Assembly: GCA_036346255.1 (NCBI GenBank)
Contig: CM070633.1
Coordinates: 12,400,001-12,464,000, forward strand
Direction: 5' to 3'
DNA from: Ampelocalamus luodianensis
Taxonomy: Eukaryota > Streptophyta > Magnoliopsida > Poales > Poaceae
DNA length: 64,000 bases
The notes beneath the pieces were generated by a model. It saw nothing but the letters and a program-made list of their open reading frames with translations. It had not been told where the DNA came from and ran no database searches. This document shows, piece by piece, positions 35,697 to 49,100 of the stretch (positions within the stretch are counted from its first letter, which is position 1; each line of letters starts with the position of its first letter). Made by a program: the position numbers and the translations under genes.

Positions 35697-38042
35697 TGTC
35701 ATACCTGCTTTCCGTTTGGAGAGAATGTTAATCGGAAGAGATCTTTTAGCGTAAATTTCAGTTTTAGGGGAGTTCGATGTTGGGCCTCTGTTCTGTGTCG
35801 TTTTGGACTTGGTGGCCGTGTAAACCCCTTGGGCCTAAGGCCCATGCGCCTCTAACCCTAGGGCCCATGCGCCCTTTCCCTACTTAACGCTTGGCCGCCT
35901 CCCCTTTTTCCCCTAGCCGCCCCTTTCCCTTGGTGAGCCGCCCATCCCTTCCCCATTTGCCGCGCCGCCTTGGTGATGCCTGCTGTAGTGCGCCTCCGTC
36001 TCGCCGAGCTGCCCGCCGGCCGTTGCGAGAGAAGAGAAGGGGACAGCAGGCTGTTTTGGCCAAAGGAGGGGAAAAGGAGGAAGATCATCGTCACCAAGGT
36101 TCTTCCACCTACTCCCCGGTTGCGAAGGGTAACGATGCTTGAGCCTCTTTGTTTGATTGTTGGTAGAAGTGATTTGGAATCATTTTTGATTAGATCGACT
36201 CACGCGATTAGAAGTTAGTTCTGTCGCATTGTTTCGTGGCACTATGCGTGCTAGAGGGGATTGGATCATATACCCTCCTGAAATTAGATTTCAGGATTTA
36301 CCCTCCCACCTCAATGACATGTGGGGTCACCATAGGTCAATGACATGTGGGCCAGGAGGGTAAATCCTGAATTTCCATCTAAGGGGAGGGTATATGATCA
36401 AATTTTCCCTTCTTAGAGGCATAATTAGGGATTCTGATCTTCTAGAGATATTTAGAGGATGCTCTTAGCTTTCGGTGGCCGCCAAGATCACCTGATTCCG
36501 ACTTTCGAGTCAAAAGTTATGATAGATTTAATATCTGCTGTCCAGAATTCTGACGAGAATTACCTTTTGAGTTGTCTTTTAAAATAGGTGTATGGTAATG
36601 GACGAATCAGGGTTTCATCCCAACTAGGTTATTGTAGATAATGTCATAACCTTTTCAGATTGTTAAAGAACACTCAATTAGGAGTTGTAGATTAAGAGTT
36701 ATGGATGTTTTAATCTTGCTGTCTTAACTGTTCGGACAGATTCTGTACTGCTATTTCAATTACCTGTTAGTATAATAATTTGGCCGATTTGGGTTACCTC
36801 ATCAACTAGAGTGTTGTAGGTATGATCGTTAAGTTTATGTAGGAGCTGGGTTCACCTCGTTTCGAGTCCCAGGTAAATAGTTATGGCCAATTCCGTGCTG
36901 CTGTCCAGATCCGATTCCAGGGTGCTGTCCGTTTTTAAGAATTTGGGATTACGGCTATTGCTTGGGTATTCAAGAGAGTATTGTAGAGTATTAAGTCGTG
37001 TTGCGTTCCATGTGGTTCTTATTTCGTTTATTGAATTATTTAGGCGGCGAGGCAAAGCGGAAGGCAAGTACCTTGTTGTTCATATGCTTGGAGTATGATG
37101 CATGCTTGATGACTGTATTGTGTTCTACTGATATCCATGAGAATATTCAAAGATTATGTCCTGTTCTTATGTGTTATATACATGAGTATATATATGATGT
37201 CTTTCAAAGTTCATACTTCAGTTCATGCATCCTCATTCATGTTTTATCCACGGGAGTGGAGAGCAAGTCCCACCATTCCAATGTGGGCAGTTTTGGACAT
37301 TGTCATGTCCCGCCCACGGGAGTGGATAGAAAGACCCATCAATTCCAGTATGGGCACGTAAGACCCATCAATTCCAGTATGGGCAGATTGGACACCTGTA
37401 TGAAACGTTCTTCATACGGGACTTGGATCCCCGCACTTTTGTTAAGGTGCGAGCTTAAGTGAACACCGACGGGTGTGTCACTAGCTATACCGGTATAAGC
37501 ATGTGTGCAGTCCATCCTTGAATGCATTCATTCATGCTATGCATTCCTAAGTTTTCATTCGATGTATGTTCATATTCTTTTATGATGATGACTTGTTCAT
37601 ATGTGTGTTATGTCCCTTTTCTGCATTTTATCGAGTCGTGGACTCATTCTTGCGTTGTTTGTTTATTTTAGGTAACCCCTGATGTTGGCTCACTTGGGAG
37701 CGAGTAGACAAGCACTACCTGTTCACATCATCCAATTCATGTTCAAGATTAAATTTTAGTTCTATCTTTCATTCGTTAATGATGAACTGTAATAATTAAA
37801 TTATAATTGGTGAAGGAAGGATACCTTCTCCACATTGATGTTGATTTATTACTGCATGTGAACCTTCTTTGTTGATGATCAATATTAAATAACTTAGAAG
37901 GTGAGGGAAGGATACCTTCACCATGTCCTGTTTATTTTAATGCTGTCATTAGCTGATATACTTATTTCATATTCTTCCGCATTGTGTAGATTGTTAGAGT
38001 AAATAAGTGGCATCTTGGCTTCCGAATAGCCAGGGTGTTACA
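35697..38042 (+). repeat. 3' LTR of family II
   Basis: TGTCATACCTGC...CAGGGTGTTACA, 2346 bp. Relative to the 5' LTR it carries the MITE at 36257-36410, a 23 bp deletion near 37052, and many 1-6 bp losses, mostly at CTG sites and in C or G runs in its first 550 bp. Confidence 0.95.
36257..36410. mobile_element. MITE inserted in the family II 3' LTR (about 155 bp)
   Basis: The segment is absent from the 5' LTR, where 'gcgtctgcttagaggc' is uninterrupted. Its ends form an inverted repeat: GGATTGGATCATATACCCTC at the left and, inverted, AAATTTGATCATATACCCTC at the right, with CAGGATTTACCCTCC also mirrored. Flanks GCTAGAGG and CTTAGAGG suggest an 8 bp target duplication, which would fit a hAT-type MITE, but the class is uncertain. 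Confidence 0.8.
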
Positions 38043-38047
38043 ATTTC

Positions 38048-38132
38048 ATCGATGTTTCATTGTGTGAGCTAACTACTGATCTGAGACTAGTTCAGAATAC
38101 ACAGATTCAGATGTGTAAATCCGAGTCCCGAC
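38048..38132 (+). mobile_element. Family III LTR fragment, right part
   Basis: Continuation of 27750-28341 after the family II insertion. 'tgtgtgagctaactactgat' through 'gagtcccgaca' is the reverse complement of 24630-24715. The following 'ttgggtggcatc' could be a decayed primer site, but this is weak. Confidence 0.8.
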
Positions 38133-38562
38133 ATTGGGTGGCATCTTGCTGCGGCCTATGGACAGTGCAGCTCATCAGGAGTTGGTGGTGTCATCATGCG
38201 GGTGCAGACAAGCGATGGGAGCAGGTGAGCGGTGTTGTTGGATGAGAACAGCGTCGACGTGGCGACAGCATGGCTGTAGCGGCGGTGACGGGACAGGTAA
38301 CGCTCATGATGGGAGCGGCTGGATGGCGTCACGGTGCGGCGTGGCATCAATGACGCTGTCGGGTGAAGGAAGCAGCAAAGTGGATGGAGGAAGAAGGGGG
38401 CTGGGCCAAGAGGGAATTAGGTCGGTTGGACCGGGCTCTTAAACGTATGAATTGGTTTTAAAAAAAATCCAGGAAAATTCGAATGACAATTAAACATATG
38501 ATTTTTTTTTAAAAAAAAATCATGTTTTCAATTTGAAAGGCACTCAAATTTTGAATGTTACA
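38133..38562 (-). mobile_element. Probable LTR remnant
   Basis: A GC-rich block followed by an AT-rich tail ends ...TTTGAATGTTACA, an LTR-type edge resembling the ends of families I and III. No domain is present in the short frames here. Confidence 0.35.
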
Positions 38563-38613
38563 TCTCACAACTTTTTATTTCTGAAGGACCTACTACATTA
38601 TTTCGTTGTCATC

Positions 38614-41600
38614 TGTAACATCCCAAAGAATGGTTTATGTTTCAAATGTAATATTATGAGGATAAATTGAAACTTTTGATGCCTCATGAAGTCATTTGGA
38701 AATTTTCTAGACTTTTCCCCTAGCAATTTCTATCTTCTAAGAACCATGTTTATTTTGATGGAAGTTGTGTCAATAAAATTTTCAACTCTAATTTTGTGAT
38801 CATCCTCTGGTAGTATTTTTCCTATTTTCCTGACCTTCCTAGTAACTTCTCTGCAAAATCTCATAATTTTTAGATTTTGTTTGCTATTTCAAAAGAGCAA
38901 GTTGAACCAGTTTGAATTCTGGTCAAATCCCTAGGGCAGCAGCTTGTGAATTTTCTTGGGAATAATGCAGTGCATAATAATTTCTAGAAAAATTATGCAA
39001 GGTTGTTCTCTGTCCAAAGGAGTTACCATAAAAATTTCGGAATTTTTAGAGCTTTGGAGCTACCTCTAAAAATTCCCCAAACTTCTAAGCCTTTTAAAAA
39101 TCAAAATCTGGAATCACTATTCATCGGGCTCGGACTCGAGTCCGACCGCGTCGCTCGGCTCAGCCGCACCGCCTAGCTGCACCGCTCGAGCCCGATGGCT
39201 GTCCACCGTCCGATGCTAATCGTGCGGTCCATACATGCCCGATCTGATCGGACTGGCCAACACGTTCCTCCAGATCTCAACCGTCCATTTTAGATCTAAA
39301 GGTCTGCGTCATCTTGATCGAGTCAAACCATCTCTTCGTGCCGCACCAGGCTCCGACCCGCACCACTTTTCTCCCTGCCGCTGACAAGCGGACCCCACCT
39401 GTCGTGCTCGCCCTCGTCTTCTCCGTCGCGCCGAGCGTATCGGCGTTCACGCATGCTTGCCACGTACCTCGTCAATGCCACCTTGATGCCCTTGTGTCCG
39501 GCTGGGAGGCATCGCCGTGACCCCCTAAAGCCCCTGAGCTCACCCACTTTTTGCCCCTTGCCCTCTCGCGTTTTCTCCGCCCATTTCTTGGTTTCGGCCG
39601 GAGAGGAAGCCGAGGGCAGCGCCACCACCTCACTGTCGCTCGAGCAACAGCGACCCCGCCGTCGCGTTCTTCCCTCCACGCCGCGTCCATTTTTCCCGGT
39701 CCGAGCTCGTTTCATCCACGGAGTCGTTGGGGGCGACATCTTCGTCTCCGCCTCCGGCAGCCTCGGCCCTCGTAGCTCTTCGGCGTTCTAGTGAGTTTCT
39801 AGCCTCGGCAATTAGTCTCTTAGGATCGCATCGCTTCACTGAGTCTAACGGTGGCTTTGTTTTTCTCTTTGGTGCATCACCGAGGAAGCACGACCCTTTC
39901 TTCTCCGATCACGGTGTTTTGCCGCCATGTCGATTCCGGCCGCCTCGGACCTCCTTCGGCGACGTTATCTTGGGCATATCGTTCCTGGAATCGAGGCGGA
40001 GCTTAGGCGCACCTTCCCAAAGCTTCTCGAAGCCCGTAGCGTCTTCTCCGCGTGAGCCGTAGCTTCTTCTCCTCCTCCGTTCGTCGCCAGCTCGCCGCCG
40101 GCATCCTCTGGACTCCGCGTCGTCGCCATCACACTCGTGAGGTTGCTGCGCACCTGGTGGTGCCACTCCCGAGCCCAGAGCGTCTCTCCTTCGCCGGATA
40201 ACCCTCCTCGCCGCTGCGCTCGCGCACGGGACCTCCGGCGAGCCGCCGGGAGCGTTAGGGTATAACCTTTTTTCATTAGCACTAATCTCCTTTTAATCTA
40301 TGTCATTTACATGTGGACCCCCCCCGGCTTAATCATGATTAGAAGTTAAATCTAACCGTTTATAATCCTCTGAGTCCATGACATGTGGGCCCATGTTCCG
40401 ATTAAGTGTTTGTGTAAACTTTGAAAGTACGCTTTCTCTTAGAGGAAACGTATTTTTTGGTACGTTTAAGTTAGGGTTACGTTTTTGGTAAGCCGAAGAC
40501 GTATTCATAAAATACGCCTTCGACGTTGCCGTTGGCGCCGGCTGGGTCAAAGTTGACCCAGTCAGCGTTTTCGCTCAGCCCACCAGTCAGTGGTCGTGGG
40601 TTGCTGAGCGCCGGTAGAAAAAGAGTTTAATGCTTTTAGGATTTCCGAATTGAATTTCTTTTGCACTGTTAATTCAATTAAACTTAGAAAATTCATAACT
40701 AATTCAATTTTGATCCAAATCAAATGAAACTAATTTTGTTAATTTTCATTTTTATGTACTATTTACCAGAATAAGTTTAAGTATGTCTCTGTTCATGAAA
40801 TTTTGATAAATAATTAAAATGTTGTTTTTATGTATTTTTAACTTAGAAAATTCCTAGAAAATTCTTCATAACTCCAAATAAAATGTTCTCTGTTCCTAAA
40901 ATTTTGTAAAATCATGCTCTAGCTGCTGTATGAAATTTGTGCTCATTGGATTAAATTGAATTTTGGTTTTTGTCGGTGTTATTTGTTCTTTTTGCTCGAT
41001 CGATAGATTGCGACGATTCTGGTATTATCGAGAGTGAGCCTCAGCAACATATTGAGCAGCAGCAACCAGGCAAGCAGTTTGATCATGTTAATCCCTTTTA
41101 TATTCAAAACTAATATTTTGTTTGCAACTTGTATGTATGCATTGCTATTTTGTTGTTAAAATTTGGTTAGTGGGCCCTTTTAGTTGCATAATCTGTAAGT
41201 AAATGATCATCCTCTACTACCTGAGCCTAGGTTATTTGCTGTGATTAGAGATCTTTGGATAGTCTCTTGTCACTTAGTAGATACGAATTAAACTGCTTAG
41301 ACATGCTTAGTTATCGGTAGAAATGGGCGGTTATCGACTTAGTCGATAACCTTGATCACACGAAATTATTATGACTTTATGATTCAGCATTTTTGCTTTG
41401 TTTAATTGTGAAAACTAAAAATGAAAACAAAAATAATTTGGACTTGGGCACAACGGTATGTTGGTGTGCTTTTGGGTGTGATTGGAATGGTGCCCGAGTC
41501 AACAAAGACCGAGTTACTTGCGCCACCGTACTGAGCATTTTGCGTGCTAACCACACTAGAGGGTATGAGACCTCTCTTGACTTAGTACTTTGGCGTGTAT

Positions 41601-42654
41601 TGGCTCCGAGTCGCAGGGGGTCGCAGGAGGGATGGTGTTGGGAGTATGGTAGTTGTCCGAAAAGCTTTACCCTTTGTGGGTAGTTGTCTTTTCGACTTTA
41701 CCATGTAAGCGTATGGATTTTATCCATACGAGCGGCTCGTAGTTAATATACAATATTGGAAATGTCTCGTAGGACTTAGCTGTGCCGGCATACCTTCGGA
41801 AGTGTGCTTTGTGGCAAAAAGGCGGTCTGAAGTGTGGGTATATTGGTACACCCCTGCAGGGTTTTGATCTATTCGAATAGCCTCGTCCTAGGTTATGGAC
41901 ACGCTCGGATACGCCGGAGAACTAGACTACAACCTTTTAATTAAAATTTGGCATGGGTGGCACGAATGGGTAATTCATTTGTGGTCGTGGTGACTAATGG
42001 GTTAGTCACTTCAGGATATTGTCATCTACTTATTATTCTTATCGCGTTATTTCAACAATAAAATGAATTGCCAACTTGCTTTTAAATGTATTACATTATT
42101 GCAAAGAAAGATTGTTTTGTGCTAAAATGAGCCATACAGCCTCCACTCAAATAAACCTGCATGTAGTTATGCATAGGTCTGCTAGTCCACACGTCAGTCT
42201 TGCGAGTACATTTTTGTACTCATTTGCTTTGCTTAATGTTTTTGTTGCAGAGGAGGCAGGTGAGCCCCAAGGGCCTTACTTCTGTGAGATGTGCGGGTTT
42301 TGGGACGACTAGCTTGACGGTCCGGTTGGTTGCCTTGTAGGCTAAGGCACACTGATTGACTTTTGTTCATAGCCATCTTATGGCACTTTTGCTTCCGCTG
42401 TTTATTTAGTTATCTGTTTGTATTTTGGCAGGTCGGCCCTCTGTTGTAATAACTCTACTTTGTTGTCTTCTGTTTGGTATCGTGATGTTTGGACTCTATG
42501 TCTAGAATGGAGTTGATGCATAAATTTATGAAGAGGTGTGTATACTGCAGTTCTGGGAAGTATACATATCTCGAGGTTTGGTTTATTTGATTTGTGATGC
42601 TAGGGCCAGGTGGTTGGTTAAGCATTACAAGCCAAATAAACTGGGGTGCTCACA
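38614..42654 (+). mobile_element. Complete solo LTR of family I, opposite orientation
   Basis: TGTAACATCCC...GGGGTGCTCACA, 4041 bp, flanked by a perfect TCATC duplication (38609-38613 and 42655-42659). It is the reverse-complement counterpart of 6474-10529. It contains CCCTGCAGGG (41854-41863), CTATTCGAATAG (41869-41880) and a perfect hairpin CGTATGGAT-TTT-ATCCATACG (about 41709-41730). It lacks the dense CTG-site lesions of the paired LTRs. Confidence 0.95.
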
Positions 42655-42659
42655 TCATC

Positions 42660-44060
42660 CAACTATCAGTCGGTAAGGTAATTAAGTTTCCTTGACTTGA
42701 CAAAGAGTTGAAATCTCAATGATGAGTTAAATGGATTTCTTAATAAGAGACGAGGGTTCAAACATTAACACTAAATTGATCTTGTGAGTTTCTTAATTTA
42801 TAGTCTAAATCATACCAAACGTGAACTAAATAAATGTTCTGTTTCAAATTTGTCCCTACAGGTAGATTATTTCAAGCTTTCTGCCATGCATTGCCTATAT
42901 ATGTTGACCATAAATGAGATATGGACAGTTTGGTCCAAAGTTTTCTTCCTTGAACTCTGCCTACCTCCGTTTTCTAAAAATCCTCCCACTTCTATTTCTT
43001 TTAGAAATACTAGTACACCCTGATGGTCAATGTAATAAATGTGCCTCAAAGTTGTATAATATCATATATTTAAAGAAGAATTTATATTTGCAATTGGAGA
43101 AACTAAATCTCGTATCAAAATTGACAAAACTCACAAAACCGTTGCTTATACGTACACGGTACTTAATGTGTTCACTGACGATAGACACATGAATGTGTTT
43201 TGTGTTTTTGCATTTATTTTCTTATTTTACTGTTTTTTGAGAAGAAAAGAAGTATGTGGTGTTCTTTTTGCTCATGTCAGATTTTGTTGACCGTGTGTGA
43301 CTACGAAATGTGAATTAAATAACGTAGAGAGTAGGTGGAGAAAGGTCCGTATTAACGAACGTGATGCATAATGGCACGCAAAACCAGAACAAAAATGATC
43401 TGTTCCTAAGGCAAGATGAGTCACGTTTGCTGAACTGTGGTTTAGGGTGTTCCCTCATGTTGGGATAGGGGTGCCCACATTAGATATACATGGTTATATA
43501 AAAATAATAATTTTTGGACCGGTGTCCTATGCACCCTAGTGTACTGCAGTAGATCCGCCCTTGCTGGCATGAGATTTAATATACTGGTAAACATGACTAG
43601 AATGCTTGCCAAAAAAATTAGACAAATTTTTAGCTATGATGTTTCTTTCGTACGCAAGATGTGTGTGAACTTTAGTACCACATGTCCATACAATGAATCT
43701 TGCATGTATACGTGTGTATGGTGATGCTAGTTAAAGTTGCACTACTCTTGCTAGATGAATGATGTTGATATGTGGTACAAGAGTTTCGCGGCATGTTAAA
43801 ACCCCATCATATATACACACACACACACGGACACGATAGCGCTATGTAGCATGTGACTATTTTGCGCGTGTGTTGCGTTGCGTATGGTGTGCCAGCCCAA
43901 GCACCCTCGCGCTACGCGCGGCGTGCTAGCTCATGTGATTCCCACATGGGATCGACGGTAAAACTGTACGCGTCATGCTGCAATCGACGTTAAAATGGCT
44001 TAAGAGCACACATACCTATAGGAAGAAACGATCCCCCGACACCCATGTCATACATGAACC
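42660..44060. other. Unassigned intergenic DNA
   Basis: AT-rich sequence with no frame that carries a recognisable domain. A short (AT)n(AC)n microsatellite lies at 43809-43828. I see nothing else supportable. Confidence 0.5.
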
Positions 44061-44067
44061 AAACTAA

Positions 44068-45330
44068 CTAGCAAACAAATCGGTTCCATGTTTTGTACAT
44101 TAATGTTTTTTTCTTATTTTAATGATAACTTTTTTGATTGAAAGCTCCGATTTACGAACGGTTTTCACTAGTATCTTGTTCACAACGAGGGTAACAGAAT
44201 TTTATAAATCTCGTAATAAAAACCTCCATATACATTTACTAAAAAACTTTACTGCATCGCTAAAAAAGATTTACTACCACCTCCACATTACTTTACTGCC
44301 CTCTTTTGCCAACTAATACAGGTAAGCAGATAGCCAACTAGCAAACAACTGGATCCTTGTTTTGTACATAAGTGTTTATTTTCTTGTTTTAGCAATAAAT
44401 TTTGATTGAAAGCTCCGATCCACGAACAGTTTAACCGGTATCTTGATGACGACGAGAGTAACATAATAATATAAGTCTCGCAAATAAAAACCTCTCTTTG
44501 CGTTTACAAAAAAGATTTATTGCATTGCTAAAAGAGAGTTACTAAACCTCCACATGACTTTACTGTCATCTTAGCCAACTGGTACAGACAAGTAGACAAC
44601 CAACTAGCAAACAATCAGTTCTTTGTTTTGTACATGAATATTTATTTTCTTATTTTAGTAATAACTTTTGATTGAAAGTTTCGGTTCATGAACGGTTTTC
44701 ACCGGTAGCTTGGTGATAACTAGGGTAACAGCATGATATAAGTCTCGCAAATAAAAAACTCTCTGTGCAAATAATGAGAGAAAAGCTTTACTAGACGCCC
44801 GTGTCGTACAGGGACAAGCCAACTAGTAAACAATCGGTTTTTTTGTTTTGTATATGATTGTTTATTTTCTTGTTTTAGCGATAACTTTAGAATAGAAGCT
44901 CCGATTTACATACGATTTTCACCGGTATCTTGGTCATGACGAGGATAACAGAACGATATATGTCTCGCAAATAAAAACTCTCTATGCACTTACTAAAAAA
45001 ACATTTACTGTATCATTAAAAAAGATTTACTGCAACCTCCACATGATTTTACTGCCATCTTTACCAACTATTACAGATAAGTAGACAACTAACTAGCAAA
45101 CAAACGGATCCTTGTTTTGTACATGAATATTTATTTTCTTGTTTTAACGGTAACTTTTGATTGGAAGCTTTGATTCACGATTGGTTTTCACCGATAGCTT
45201 GGTGACCACGAATGTAATAAAATGATATAAGTCTCGCAAATAAAAACTCCTCTCTGCAAATAACAAGAGAAAAGCTCTATTAGATGTACTTTTGTGTTTG
45301 GCTATTTTTTTTTGTCTAGATGACATTGCA
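44068..45330. repeat. Tandem array, five units of about 265 bp
   Basis: The anchor 'ctagcaaacaa' recurs at 44068, 44338, 44604, 44823 and 45093, giving spacings of 270, 266, 219 and 270. Each unit also has 'ttgttttgtacat', 'gattgaaagctccga', 'ggttttcaccggta' and 'ataagtctcgcaaataaaaa'. Units are roughly 80-85% similar by eye. A 'gacgcccgtgtcgtacaggg' element, also present degenerately at 44038, marks unit edges. Transposon class is not recognised. Confidence 0.85.
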
Positions 45331-46139
45331 AATGGATAGTACTATTGTGTTATCAGATAACATAAGAAGATACGGTAGCAGTTATCATAGAAAAATAAAT
45401 TTGCCAAGTTTTAAGTTGATTTGCCGAACAGAGCACTAGAACTTCTAAATATGTTTCCTGGCATTACTTTTGACCACAACTGCACACAGCGTAGCACAAC
45501 AACCTCGAACTAGACGTACTCTCACACGATACATATAATTACAAAAAATTAATTTGTGTGTCATACTTCGTAATTGTTTGCTGCTGCCAATAACGAGAGA
45601 GAAGCTCTACTCCTAATTCCACCATTCATAATCATCCTACCGTCAATGATGCCTATATATTTTGACGAATACCATGGAAATTGTGGAACTATGAAAAAAC
45701 AACAAATAAGAGGATATGAAACGAAACTACATCGCACCTCTCCAAGACTCCAACGCTCTCGGAAAGTGAATATTGTCCTAGTCTAGGTTCATACAATTTA
45801 ATTAGAGCTACGATAGTTTCATAAAACTATTAGCAGGCCTTTCAAAACAACCATCATTTCTGATTTGCCATGCACCATCTTTGTGGAGGCAGAGTGCTTG
45901 AGAATTTTTTTTAAAATAATTTTTTAATTAATAATTACACAATTAAATAGTCAAATTTTTTTCAAAAATGATATTCTGTCACCATTTCATCTGGTGTTAG
46001 ACTCCTATCGCCGGATGAAATGGCGACAGGTGCCACATGGACAACGACAACCTCTTGTCACTATTTCATCTGGCGACATGGGGTGAACTGTATCCTGTCG
46101 ACAAATGAAATGGCGATAGGGCCCAGCCATAAAAACCCC

Positions 46140-49100
46140 AATTTTCTCTCCCCCACCTCATTCTAGTCGAGAGAAATAGAGGAGAGGAAGAGAAGAGGGA
46201 GGAAAAGGAGAGAGGAGAGGAGGAAAACTGCGTGGCGAAATCTTGCCGGTTCGTAGTGGATGAGAGAGAGAAGAAGAAGAAGCAGATATTGCTACCTACC
46301 TCACAGGTAATTTTTTTGCAACTTCAAAATTTAATTCGAAACCCTGGTAAATTAGCAAATAAAACTAGTGACTGCGAATTGATTTCATTAGATCATTTTA
46401 CATATAGTGTAGTATGTTTTAGTTTAGATTATTGTTGCAATTTAGACAATTTTTACATGGGAAATTAGCAAGGCAGCTCTAAGAATTGCGTAAAAATTTC
46501 AGACTAGCCAAATAGGGTGTGTAGAGCCTGATTAATATATTTCTAGTTTCAATCATGTTCTCATTTTTGCACGGAAATTTCTATTAATGCCGAGAATACA
46601 TTTTAAACTAGGAAATTAGCAAGGTTGCTCTAAAAATTCTATAAAAATTCCAGAGTAGCTAAATAGAGTGTGTACAACCTGAATAAAATATTCTCAATTT
46701 CAATTTTGTTCTTATTTTTGCATGATAAATATTCTGTAAATATCGATAATACATTTTAAACTAGAAAAATAGCTAGGTGGATCTAAAAATCCCGTAAAAA
46801 TTTTAGAGATGCTAAATAGGGTGTCTAGAGCCTGATTAAAATATTCTCGGCTTCAATTCTATTCTATTTTTGCAGGGTAAATATTTTTTAAATACCAAGA
46901 ATACATTTTAAACTAGGAAAATAGCTAGATAGCTCCCAAAATTCTGTAAAAATTCCAGAGTAGCTAAATAGGGTGTGTAGAGCCTGATTAAAATATTCCC
47001 AGCTTCAATTCTATTTCTCATTTTTGCATAGTACACATCGTGTGAATGTCGAGAATATATTTTAAACTAGGAAATTAGCAAGGTAGCTCTAAAAATTCCG
47101 TAAAAATTCTAGAGTGGCTAAATAGGGTGTGTAGAGCCTGATTAAAATATTCTCATCTTCAATTCTATTCTCATTTTTGCATAGTAAATATTCTATGAAT
47201 ACCAAGAATACATTTTAAACTTGGAAATTAGCAAGGTAGCTCTAAAAAATCTGTAAAAATTCCAAAGCAGCTAAAGAGGGTGTGTAGAGCCTAATTAAAA
47301 TATTCCCAACTTTAATTATGTTCTATTTTTTACACGGTAAATATTCTATGCATGTCGAGAATACATTTTAAACTAGAAAATTAGCAATGCAGCTCTAAAA
47401 ATCCCGTAAAAATTCTAGAGTAGCTAAATAGGGTGTGTAGAGCCTTATTAAAATATTTCTAGCTTCAATTCTGTTCTCAATTTTGCATGGTAAATACTAT
47501 GTATATGCCGAGATAATCATTGAAATATGCCCCATCTTTATTTCAGGTATGGCAGCCCATGAGACGCTACACAGTGGTCGTGCGAGCTGCTTGACCATAC
47601 CATTGACGCGACTCACCGTAGCTGCCTCGCTACCATCCTCCCGTAGGAGGGCGAGTAACCCATTGATCTTGGCTCGTTGTAGCTGCGCACACCCATGAGG
47701 GCATGGAGGCTAGACCCATGTTAGGTTCTGCGGTACGTATAGTCCTGACCTTCTTGTAATTAATTTCAGTCTGACTTGTGTTGGTGGACTCATGTATTTG
47801 CTTAATCCTTTCGACACAGGTTGAGAGTGATAGGTCTACTTCCACTAGCTAGGATGGTGGAGGCGTCGTGGGAGGATGAGGAGGATGTCACCGCCCGGGT
47901 GTCTATGTGGAGGTGGTTTCCGTATGATCGGTGCCTCCTGATGTTGCTGGTTGACCGATGGAGGCCGGAGATGCAGACGTTGATGCCGACGCTTCAAGAC
48001 GTGGGTTACCTACCTGACTGGGTTGCCCTGCACCAGCTTCCCTATGGCAGTGTACGATGTCCCGAACATGTGACACACCGAGATCCTCATGATGTTCCGG
48101 GGGTTGCTACCAGCCAATGCTGACTACAGGGAGTTCTCCAGTCGCACGGGGCGACACTGAAGTGTATCAACCAGTTCGACATAAGTATTTATAACTTTGC
48201 ATTTTTGCTTCAATTCCTTTGTTCAACTAAGTGATATGTCTCTGTCTTCTTACAACCGACTGCCCTAGGACCGGACGCACCCGAGTACATTGAGGAGGTA
48301 CTTTGTGGTGTACTTGCTGTGGCTTCTTCTAGTGGGTCATGGTCCTAGGGGCTCATGGTGACAGCGTGGACAAGAACATGATCCGCTACGCACAGGAATT
48401 GGTGGATGTGGAGGTGGACATGATCCCATCGTATGCCTAGGGCACGACAGTACTGTGCGTGAAGTACCGTGGCCTGTGCAGCACGTGCCACTGGGTTTGG
48501 GAGACCTCTGTCGTCTCGGATGCCCGCTGCTTCTTCAACCGTGGTCTTTCGAGCATTTCCAGACCAGACTACCACAGCTGGACCTGAGAGCCTACACCGA
48601 CGCAATGTACGCCGCCACCGACCCCATGACTAGCCGACCATGTGTACGGTGTGGTTTCATCGACGGGTAAGTTTTTCGAACCTTTAGTCCTTTTTTAAAT
48701 TTGATTTAATTGCATGTGCTAAGTTTTTGCTGTTTTATTCCATATGTCACCTTTGCTCTGATCACTATGTATGTGTCCTACCCGGGCACATTATGATGTT
48801 CGATCAGATGATGGATGACCATGTCATCTGGACACCATACACTGCCAACAGGGTGTTAGCACGTGCACCCTAAGGCTTGTCCATCCAGTGCACACGAGAC
48901 TGGCAGTACTGGTACACACGAAAGTTCTTGGTGCATGATGTCTTCGTGGAGGAGTACCACATGCACCGAGTGATGTGCTAGTTTGATCTACGATAGGAGT
49001 TCCCAGTGCGCTCGGGGCCGCAGGTGCCGTTGAACTTTCGTGGGTAAGTTCATGTTTTATATCTGTTGTAGTCTTTCCCTTACGGACTTATGAATTTATC

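Larger units (their letters stand above)
28342..38042 (+). mobile_element. Complete-structure Gypsy chromovirus-type element, family II (9.7 kb)
   Basis: LTRs are 28342-30608 and 35697-38042. A perfect target duplication ATTTC is present (28337-28341, 38043-38047). The primer site, polypurine tract and gag-PR-RT-RH-INT-chromodomain order are all present. It is the best-preserved element in the window, but the coding region carries at least three frame changes and five nonsense codons (TAA 31264, TGA 31553, TAG 34322, TAG 34448, TAG 35169). It lies inside the plus-oriented family III LTR fragment, so it inserted later than that LTR. Confidence 0.96.

Noticed and set aside
43809..43828. AT/AC microsatellite
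   Set aside because: Short ordinary simple repeat; no further signal.
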